Part shown: positions 55,498 through 64,000 of the stretch, piece by piece | Layout of the letters: every line of letters starts with the position of its first letter | Numbering within the stretch: position 1 is the first letter of the stretch | NCBI GenBank assembly: GCA_024811115.1 | Contig: JAKOGH010000649.1 | Span: 62,001-126,000 of the forward strand | Reading direction: 5' to 3' | Source: Terana coerulea | Taxonomy: Eukaryota > Basidiomycota > Agaricomycetes > Polyporales > Phanerochaetaceae | Length of the DNA: 64,000 nucleotides | The notes under the pieces: generated by a model | The model's input: only the letters and a program-made list of their open reading frames with translations | What the model was told of the DNA's origin: nothing | Database searches by the model: none | Position numbers and translations under genes: made by a program

Positions 55498-56884
55498 CTA
55501 TTGGTTGAGGTTGAGCGAACGCAGCAGCATGCCGCGAACGCCACCAACACGTTGTGGCGCCGGTCGGGTCGGAAATCCGTGCACGGAGTTTTGTGCCTTT
55601 CCGGGGGTCGGGGTCTGCAAGAACAGCGAGGCGACTTCAGCCAATGGGTCTGGTTGAGCCTATCATACGCACAGAGAGATACCGCCAGTGAGATCATAGC
55701 AACGAGCGTAGAACATGAACTCACAAAACGAATGTACTGATGCTTGCTGTTTTGGCTGACGGGCGAGAGCATCTCCTCATGCGACAGCAGGCCGGGCGAT
55801 ACGCTCCTCGGAATCTGCAGTGGCCGGAAGTCACCGCCCCTGTAGCGCTCCTCCGACCTGTGGTCCCAGATCAACGGGGGCACAATCGTGTCGGCTGGGC
55901 TCGAGGGACCCGCCGACGACGTCTGAGTAGGCGAGCGCAATAGCTCGTCGTCGTCATCTTCGCTGTCATCCGTCAACGTCGATAAGTGAGACATCGGCGG
56001 AGGCGGTGGTGGCGGCGAGAACGGCCGGAGCACTGGCGCGGAGGCGTCTCCTCGGACCGCGTCTTCGTAGCAAACGTCCGCGAAAACCGCGGAAGGCTTC
56101 AAGAGCAACTCGGGGTCGAGAGTGGAGAGGATGCTGGCGAGCTCGGAATATGGATCCCTGTTCGACTTGATCATGAGATGCTGGAGGTGCAGAAGGTGGT
56201 AGGCGGGTGGGGGAATGCGGGGCAATGGGGGCAGCGGTCGCGACCGATAACTTCGGTCTTCTTCATCTGGTGGCGTCGGCGTCGACGTGGAGGTAGAGGG
56301 GGCTGGGGGGACTTCTGGAAAGTCTTCCGACGAGACGTTGTACAACGTAGACCGACCGTCCGAGTCCAAGTCCGAGACCGCTCTGCTGTGCGCCCTTCGC
56401 TCGCTGCCCTCATTGTCCCGCCCCGCTTCATCCTCGCCATCATCTTCATCATCGGCATCTCCCGAACATTCCTCCACGCCTTCCTCTTCGTCATCGTCGT
56501 CCTCCCAGATGCTCTCACCCATGAGCGACTGCCGACGGGTCGAGGGGTGCTCGAGCTGCCGGCAGACATCCCCACGGAGTGTTCATAGGCAGGGGGCTCA
56601 TTGTGGTACCGGTAATCGTCAAAGGCCTGCTGAAGGGACGCTATGAGATAAGACGGGGCTTGAGCACCTCGTCAAAGTCCAGCGGCGAGTCGACGAGCCA
56701 GCTAGGTACCCGCTATTGCCCCAGAGTTGAACCGTGATCACAGAAGTGTGCATGGAGGTGGGATCAGTGAACATGACAGGACGGTGACGATGCGGTAAGT
56801 CAGCATTGTCCCATCCCCGGTCAGCACAGCAATACGCACATCATTCGGGAGTGCCGGATAGGACAACCGCGACGAGGACGCCAT
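55498..56884 (-). CDS. Acidic proline-rich protein of unknown function, frame broken by four 1-nt steps
   Basis: The ATG at 56884 begins MASSSRLSYPALPNDVRIAV. Reading leftward, single missing bases occur at about 56770 (T run on the coding strand), 56709-56711 (G run), 56645 and 56570-56573 (G run). Between them the coding frames read SMHTSVITVQLWGN, VPSWLVDSPLDFDEVLKP and QQAFDDYRYHNEPPAYEH, all coding-like. The main frame (ESIWEDDDDEEEGVEE, then HLLHLQHLMIKSNRDPY, then MSHLSTLTDDSEDDDDE) runs to HQYIR. An intron starting GTGAGT then leads to a last exon (QPDPLAEVASLFLQTPTPGK, RGMLLRSLNLNQ), stop at 55498. A naive caller would report only the 441-codon part. The protein is about 450 residues, mostly disordered. 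Not recognised; a regulatory or scaffold role is a guess. Confidence 0.55.
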
Positions 56885-58557
56885 CTTGCGGCTCCTGGGG
56901 GACAGAGGAGAGAGGGGCAAGAAAGGGGCGACGGCGTGAGGAGTGCCTAGTTGAAGTCTTGGTGGTGGCGAAAAGGGAGCCGGATTGAACTCTAACATGC
57001 AAGCAGTCAGGCTGGCTTCTCCATCAGCGCTGGCCGGCTTCCCGGACTGGCAGTGCAGCGTACACGAGCGCGACGCCTTCGTGGTGCGCAGGCCAGAGCA
57101 GCACACCGTTTCACGGTGCCAGGGCCGGCGCATTACATCACGGACCAAGCCACGCACCTGAGTCTCTCACTGCCTCGCCGCAACGCAATCCTCCAATTTC
57201 CGGCTTGCGTTTTGTCCTAGACGAGATGGTGGTCGAGAGCAAGCAGATACGGCGCCGATACACCAGCTGGAGCCGCACATATAAGGTGGTGTCAGCTAGT
57301 GTAGTAACGTCTTTTGTGTGGAATGTTTCGGCTTGCACGAGGAGGCTAATTGTGAGCCTCGTTTCGGGAAGCGTGTTGGATATCTGGATCACCTGTCCGA
57401 CATCGCTAGCGCTCGGTGTTTGTCGGTGCGCCGCCGCTCTGCCTGACGTCCAGCGCGCGCATACGTGCATGGTTACGGTGGTTACGAGGCAGCCACGGCG
57501 TTAGCGATTCTGGCGAATCTGCCGAAGCTTGAAACTGGCGATTCCATGTGTGAAACTACGCTGGGCGACGCGCTGTACGTTATTTAGTGAACGCTGGCGC
57601 GAGAAGCATGGGAATTACTCACAACGACTGTATTTAGTCGAGAAAACGGGTATAATTCCGGGAGGACGTTTCAGGGAGACGTGAGGGCTAGACAGAAGCG
57701 TGGTGGACGAAGGGTCGCTCGTCGTTGCAAGTGAGATGTTCGACGCAAAGCCAGAATTTATGGACCGAGCGCTTCTTTCAAGACCAAAGGGGCTACCATA
57801 TTTAGTTTAGCTCCCGTCTCGGCGCCACAAACGCTAGTGTCGGCCGGGGAAGCCGAGCGCTCGGCGCCGTTGTCTTCGGCATTCTCCGATTCGGTCTTGA
57901 AGCTTGAAATTGAAGCCTCGCTCGTCACTAAGTCATAGAGCAGCCGTCCTCAATGAACCTGAAGAACTGTCTGTTCAGTTTTGCAACGATGCGATGTAAG
58001 AAGTATTGTCTACATTCTCTACTATATGATTAACTCATTGCTAGGCTTTCCCCTTCAGATTCTCCCTGTACATGTTTTCTTTCCGCCTTTGAGTCCGACT
58101 TAAGCCTACTGGACATTAATATTGATCAAAATTGACTCGAATATCCTCGCCACGCAGTTGGGGTATGCAAGAGATTCAATGTCTCGATTCTTATCAATTT
58201 GTGTAAGGTGTTTTGAGTATAATCTGTGGTCCAGTGTATCTGACTTTTTAATCGAGAATTAGGTGTACTACATTGGCTACCTTACCAGATAAACTCTGGC
58301 GAGGTCACCAGTATATAAACACTGGTGTAAATCGACTTTCCTGGAAGGGCGACTCACCACTGTCGATCAGTGATTTCTGATTGAAACCTTGTCACTATAC
58401 AAGGCAGCGACATCATGATCACCGGATGGCGTACATTGCCCTCTTCTCGACGCACGGTCTTCTCCTCACACTCTTCGCCTCATGAAGCACGCTGTCACCT
58501 GTAACATTCGCTCAGGAACACACACTCATTCAGGAATTTGCGCTCGCTCGACTGGGG
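56885..58557. other. Intergenic region with AT-rich stretch
   Basis: About 1.67 kb between divergent genes. 57950-58330 is distinctly AT-rich. No supported frame. Two small inverted repeats around TATA-like cores lie near 58285-58327. Confidence 0.45.
58306..58327. promoter_or_regulatory. TATA box enclosed by a 7-bp inverted repeat
   Basis: CACCAGT and ACTGGTG are perfect reverse complements flanking TATATAAA. About 6 bp upstream, CCAGA-TAAAC-TCTGG (58285-58299) repeats the design with 5-bp arms. They lie upstream of the large unknown gene and may be a core promoter with a flanking dimer-binding site. Confidence 0.45.
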
Positions 58558-61267
58558 ATGTCTTCCGCAGGACATTCATGTACAGACTCAAGTACAAATG
58601 TCGCCTCGACCGACTCGGAGCGGCACTGCGATTGCAACGACAGTACATTAGCTCACAGCCCGTCTCTCAACTTGAGGCAAACTGTGAAGCATCCCCGCGT
58701 TCAGGTTGACGGCCCCCACTGCCCTACAGGTGCTGTCCCTTCGTCATCACACAGACCGCCTTTCCCCTGGCTTCCTCCTTTTGTGCGAAGATTCGTCGTT
58801 ATTCTACCAAAGAAGGCTGTGCCAACCCGCCAAAACAAGACTTTTGCGCAGCGTCTGCTGGAGAGATGTGACGCTGATGTACGGGAGAGACGTCAAGCCG
58901 TCGCATTGGCGAATGCAGCTGTCATTCGCGACCGACATACAGGAGAGCCGACAGCAAGGTTCGTTGGACGTAAACTTTGCCACCACGCAGTCTTCTAAAC
59001 AGTACTTTAGCATGGTCAATGGGGACAATCGCTCTCATTCACACCTCCGACGGGTTCATGCCCGAGGCGAAGGTCCCAACACCTCATCCACCGTCAATGT
59101 CGTACACTTCCTATGGTAAATATTTCTTTTCCTGTCGCGGAAGACGTCTCTGACCTTCTACAACTGTGTTGATAGCGCGGCTCTCTGTTCGCAGCCACTC
59201 AGCCAGACATTGGAGAACCTGTTGGTTGACATGTGGGACTTACTCCTACGGGAACTCCGCGCTGGGCGTGTGGATGTTCTAGCCGAAACGCTTTCTGCGC
59301 CGGACCTCTCAACAGAAGACGTTTTCACGATGCTCCGGCATCTTGCCTTGGCCCATCTCAGCAAATGGTATGTCCCTACATATATAAGATAACTCAGATG
59401 ATAATAGTAAATTTTTATATGTAGGAGATCTGTGATCGCCGTCGCATGGGATGATGGCGACTCGTCGTCGCCCCATTGGGGCGAGCTCCCGAGCAATGCG
59501 GCGCTCACTCGCTCGTTCTTCACGCTTCTCCATGAGGTCGCGAAAGCGAGACCCGTGGATGTCCACGAAGCCTACGACAGCTACGCTAACCTTGTGTGGA
59601 CGGGATACGTTTGCCCCCGCCCTGACGCCTCGGGCATCGACGTGTGCTGGAAGAGTGTCGTCCAAGACTTGAGCTTGCATTCGCCGGACCTCGGCGGAGC
59701 AGATTCTCACCACTACACCGGCAAAGATGGCCAGTCTACTGGCCTTTCTCTTTGGAGGGCACAATATGCGCACACCATCCAATACCGGTAGATCTTCAAT
59801 TGGTCACGCGCTCTCTGCGGGCCTTTATATCTGTACGGCCCTCTCGGACATCGTTTCCATCCGGGTAGCCGATGCTACCACATCAACTCTACCTCCCCCT
59901 TGTCCCCTGCTGAAACCCGATTACGATGCTATCTCTACCCTGTCCAAGAACTACCCAGGCCTCACTCTTAGTGAGCTCCACCCCGCCCTGCCTATCCTTA
60001 TATTCACCATTGAGGTACTGTGCCATACCAAGTATGTCTTCATGGCGCCGCACAACCAGCAGTTCAATATTGAGCATACAATTCTCAATGCACTGAGGCT
60101 GTTGTGGACGCACGTATTTCCCGCATCTCATGAAGACATGATATCACCCTCGGAATCCAACGGCAAAGGCTCGGGCAAGGCCGACAAGCGAATACCTTGG
60201 GAGCAGAAACTCGTTGTCATGCGGCTGACTATATGCCTGGTTGTCGCCACCATGGCTCGACAAGCATACACCCTCGATTCCATTGGGCACAACAGGCGCG
60301 AGTTTATGGGCGTACTCGCTCGGTTAGCCACTGCTGAGCCCGAACAAGAAGCATGGTTTTGGGATCTCGTCACTGCTGCTCTCTACCTCCAAATCGATCT
60401 CAAGAAGTTTGTCTCCAAGCGGAGTACAGGAAACGTGTTGCACGCGGAAACTGTTCAGAAGATGGAGGACTGGGATAGAAGTGCAGACACGCTTGGATAC
60501 ATATGGCCCCTGGTACGCCATGTGAGACGCAACCTTGGGAAGGATCTCCCTGTCCCTATGGCGGTCGATGGGGAGGTCGAAGTCAGGAAGTTGGTCTGGA
60601 TGTTCGCAGACCGGTGTGTGGATCTGAGACATGACTTACAGAAAACCTCTACTGATCAACCTTTCTGTAGCCCGTACACCGTTCCTATACTAAACTCTGC
60701 TCTTCGTCTTAGCAGCGCCATCCGCTGCAACCTGGGAACGCACGCTCACCATATTCTCAGCCTGTCACCCGTCAAACCTGCAGAGCTTCAGCCAGTTTGT
60801 TGGGGAGTTCGCGCAGGAACTCATGGCAAACAAATATCCCTATGCGCATGCGATGAATTCCTGGAGACTCGAAGCAAGATCCAAGAATACTCGCAGAGAA
60901 GGGGGCGCCGAAGACAGTGTCTCACGAGTACGACACCGAGTCTCTGGATGCATGGACCGAAGACAGTGATCAAGCACTCATGACCCACCCCGCAGACCGG
61001 TTTATCCTCCTTCTCATAGCTGCAAATCGTCGAAACCGGCTGGCTGAACGTGCTCTACGGGCCAACGCCGACACCCGCAAGATTCTGGCGAACTTCCTTG
61101 ACGCTCTCGAGGATGGAAAGCTTGACGCACGGAGGAAAAACAGTCAGGTGGATTTAAACGTGGGACAGCGGGAACTGCGACAGGCGACCTGCAAGCAGAT
61201 GTGGTCCTTGCTGGACCTGGACTTTCGATGGCTGCGAAGTCGACTGGCGAGAGTGCACTACTACTAG
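58558..61267 (+). CDS. Large unknown fungal protein (multi-exon)
   Basis: The ATG at 58558 opens a frame whose later part is basic and folded-looking (FVVILPKKAVPTRQNKTF, LERCDADVRERRQAVALAN); a switch to another frame near 58950 is unexplained, so the true start may instead be the ATG at 59012. Clear introns follow: one ending at about 59174, one at about 59366-59424, 59642-59702 (61 nt) and a 46-nt intron ending about 60706. Exons read LENLLVDMWDLLLRELRAGR, HGEL-like acidic helices, MASLLAFLFGGHNMRTPSN, LWTHVFPASHEDMISPSE, RKLVWMFADRCVDLRHDL and QSFSQFVGEFAQELMANKYP. A single missing base at 60923 separates EDSVS from HEYDTESLDAWTED. It ends WLRSRLARVHYY. No domain is recognised; about 800 residues, helical throughout. 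Confidence 0.55.
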
Positions 61268-61845
61268 GCGGTCGCGCGGGGTTGTCTTTGGCACCTCGCT
61301 GTGTCTCACGGCACGCATTGTTGTACCGCATTCGTATCTTGTATTTCTATACTTCTTGTCGAACCTCTTCTGTTGCATTTCCTGTAGCAGTCGAACTGCC
61401 AAAATACAATGCTTTGGTGACGTTCCAGGATGGGTGCTGTCGGACACCCCGACAGCGCGTCGATGTCTCTACCGGGGTATTGACCATTCTCTGACTGGTT
61501 ATTTTCTGCAAACTCCTATGTGCTCACCACATACGTATTTCGTGGTTTTACCGTTGTTCTAAGCGGCAGAGGACAATACGCAATCTTGAACCAGCGAACG
61601 TAAGATCAGCGTCGAAGCGCCCAGGGACCTCTGCAGTCTCCCACAACCATCTCAACGTGTCTCCCACAAGGCATGAAGCGATGTCACCAGATATCAGATT
61701 TTACGGCGAATTGTCTGGTCCAGGCATGCGGCCAACACGTGTAGATCTTCTCTGCGGGAGAGCTCGTCCGCTATATCTTCCGCCGCTTGGTTCGTCTTAA
61801 TCTCTCCCCTCACCCCCATCTCCTCCTCCAAAAGCCGTCCCAACC
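61268..61845. other. Intergenic region
   Basis: 578 nt between two plus-strand genes; it must hold the BTB-gene promoter. Nothing else seen. Confidence 0.4.
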
Positions 61846-64000
61846 ATGGCCTACAACTCTGCCTACGGCTCCTCCTACACATCGTTTGCGCTGGCCGGCC
61901 CAGAGACCACGCCATCCGCGGAGAAGGTTAGGAGGCATCCCAAGTATTACTTGAATGGGGGTGACGTGCACTTCCTGGTGAGCTAGCTCTATCAGATACT
62001 CGACACGATCCGCAGTGGGCTAATCTCGACGTCCAGGTGGAGAACTACATTTTCCGGGTTCACCGCTATTTCTTCGAGCGAGAGTCTGCTGTCTTCCGCG
62101 AGAAGCTTGGTGTTGCACCACCACCAGGGCAGCAGCCCAGAGGATCATCAGATGCCAACCCGTACCCGCTGGACGACGTGCGGGAAGAGGATTTCTCTCG
62201 CTTCCTTTGGGTGTTCTACAACCCGTATGTGGTCACTTCTTTACCTACCTTGGCTGTGACTGACGGCGCCGGAATCCAGGAAATACTCGATCTACGATGC
62301 CAACGTGGACGAGTGGACGTCGATACTGAAGCTGGCGTACGAATGGCGCTTCGCAGAGATCAAGCGGCTCTCAACACGGTACATCGAGAAGTTCGAACTC
62401 GACCCTGTGCGGAAGATTGAGCTCTACCAGTGGTACGACGTCGACAAGCGGCTGCTTGTTCCGTCTTATATCAAGATCGTCAACCGTCCCGAGCCGCTTT
62501 CCCTCCAAGAAGGTCGCCGCCTGTCTCTGGAAACCTCGCTGCTCATCGCTACCGCTCGAGAGTGCGCTCGTGGCAAGCTGGAGAGCGGCAAGCACAGTCC
62601 GGTCAGCGCGAGCGTGAAGCCGGATGCGATGGTCGAGATCATCAAGGAGGTATTTGGCCTCACTAATTCTACGCCATCCTCGCCTTCATTAGAGCCTATT
62701 TTTGAAGGCACAGGCCCTTCTGCCTTCGCTGCCACACCACTGAGCCCGTCGAAAATTGTCACTTCGCCGCCTCCACGACACGACACGCTCTCGCCCACGC
62801 CAGTATCAAGGACGAATCCTCACCCGCCCCATTCCCTCACGACTGCCATGGCGCCCATCGCCCCTCAGACCCCGTCAAAATCCTCAAGGACCACCTCAAT
62901 CTGCCATAACGCCTGACGTCCCTCCATACCTCCAGAACGTCTTCCCCTCGAGCACGCCATCAACGCAGGCCGCTCCGGGTACCCCCATCAAGACCAGCGC
63001 CTCACAAGGTCCTAAGGATGGTGACGCCGCCGCCAACTCTACCGCCAACGGTTCTGCTCCCGGGTCCAAGGAGACAAAACCAGGTCAGTCTTCGGTGGTG
63101 AGACCATCTCATTGTCTGTATATTCCGTAGCTCATCCTTCCGTTCCGCAGAAAACGCCGGTGATAACAAAACCGCCACCTCTGCCGCTGCCGGAAACGGA
63201 GTCGCAGGCAAGCAAGACGGGAAAACCGCGTCAACCCCAGTCGACGGCAACCCAAAGTCCGCGGCGGACCTCTTCGACAAAAATCAAGGCTCAAGACCAG
63301 GCACCCCCGCCAGCGAGTCCGACGGCAAAGGCGGCGCCAAAGACAGGCTTGCTGGCCTCTTCAACGGCGGGACCAACAGCAGCAAGAAGAACTCCGGTGG
63401 AGGAAATCAGGGCCAAGGCGGCAAAAGCAAGAAGTAGTCGGGAGCAGGAGGCGGAGGATAGCACAGACGCTTCTTCATCAGGATACCGCACAGATTCCAC
63501 GAATACAGCTGACGATGCTGCTACAGTTGGCTACGAATACAACGATTTCATGACCGCAAAGACCCCCTCGTCCGAAACAGAAGCAGAAGCAGGAGGCCGC
63601 TGAGAGTGACAGCCAGACGGTGACCGCAACGCCTGCTGGTGAGTCATTCGTGCTCTAAGGCTCGCCTGCGCCGTACTCGTGTGAATACAATCTGAAACCT
63701 GCTGCAGGTGAGCTGGGCGGTATCAACCCGCTCTCGACGAGTGCGCTGTTGTCGCTTGCCTCTGCGAGTTTGCCGACGAAGACTGAGACCGACAAGTCCG
63801 CGGGGCTGCAGCCCGAGGGCGGCGCGCGCAAGCGGGCTGAGAGCGTCGGCGAGAGCGTCCTCGGCGAGTCGGCCTTCCACACGCCTGCCACGCAGATCGC
63901 GGCCGACGACGACGAGCTCCCTGACCCCCAACCGCTCTCGCTCGATCAGCCTGGAAGAGTCCACTGCCACTCCCGTTGGCGCGGCAGCCACGGCCTCGTC
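61846..64000 (+). CDS. BTB/POZ-domain protein, right-truncated by the window
   Basis: The ATG at 61846 begins MAYNSAYGSSYTSFALAG. The BTB fold follows: HPKYYLNGGDVHFL, an intron, VENYIFRVHRYFFERESAVF, DVREEDFSRFLWVFYNP, an intron, then KYSIYDANVDEWTSILKLA and WRFAEIKRLSTRYIEKFELD. This arrangement is the common agaricomycete BTB type; such proteins may serve as adaptors, but the Cul3 link is not shown. The C-terminal half is a Pro/Ser/Gly-rich disordered tail. One base too many at the A run 62877-62880, and further steps near 63434, 63600 and 63905, shift frame; taken together the frames (PPYLQNVFPSSTPSTQAAPG, NGVAGKQDGKTAS, NDFMTAKTPSSETEAEA, GGINPLSTSALLSLASASLP, NRSRSISLEESTATPVG) read as one continuing tail that runs off the edge. 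If the step at 63434 is real, the protein instead stops at 63437. Confidence 0.7.

Overview
The window is nuclear DNA of a filamentous basidiomycete, most likely an agaricomycete mushroom or wood-decay fungus. Evidence: genes are dense on both strands and split by many short GT-AG introns (mostly 46-70 nt), GC is moderately high, and the recognisable proteins (GCN1, CHL1/DDX11-type helicase, GH31 glucosidase II, GGPP synthase, SulP and MFS carriers, fungal LYR and BTB proteins) read as fungal. No prokaryotic operon, CRISPR, rRNA or convincing tRNA was seen.

Layout, left to right. 0.3-5 kb (minus): a small membrane protein, a 14-TM DHA2-type MFS exporter, and a mitochondrial-targeted protein of unknown role. 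5.4-14.4 kb (plus): GCN1, the activator of the eIF2-alpha kinase Gcn2. 14.6-19.4 kb (minus): GGPP synthase, a disordered unknown, and a LYR-motif protein. 19.4-21.5 kb: no gene seen. 21.6-24.7 kb (minus): two unknown proteins. 25.4-27.6 kb (plus): acyl/aryl-CoA ligase. 27.8-29.2 kb (minus): Sld7-like replication factor, divergent from glucosidase II alpha at 29.7-32.9 kb (plus). 33-35.2 kb: gene-poor, with an inverted transposase-like fragment. 35.2-36.8 kb: two convergent cyclase/kynurenine-formamidase-family paralogues, the left one frame-broken. 37.2-39.8 kb (minus): a membrane protein of unknown role and a peroxisomal ANT1-type carrier. 40.1-42.5 kb (plus): 3-hydroxyacyl-CoA dehydrogenase with unusually long introns. 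43.4-43.9 kb: small Cys-rich protein. 44.6-48.3 kb (plus): CHL1, flanked by an inverted copy of its own promoter. 49.2-51.3 kb (plus): tandem array of three small secreted cysteine-rich proteins. 51.6-54.4 kb (minus): SulP sulfate/anion transporter. 55.5-56.9 kb (minus): acidic unknown protein. 58.6-61.3 kb (plus): large unknown protein. 61.8 kb to the right edge (plus): BTB/POZ protein, cut by the window end.

The strongest biological novelty is the 49.2-51.3 kb array. Its three genes share a signal peptide, an eight-cysteine framework (CC-x7-C-x21-25-CCC-x7-C-x3-C), a TATA box 81-90 bp upstream of the ATG, and one 54-55 nt intron placed one or two codons before the stop. I do not recognise the family.

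A second pattern runs through the whole window: many conserved genes, including GCN1 and CHL1, lose frame at single-base steps, often in short homopolymers. This looks like base-level assembly error rather than gene decay, and it means several genes are wrongly split if read naively. Boundaries below were worked out by eye, so exon edges are approximate unless stated.
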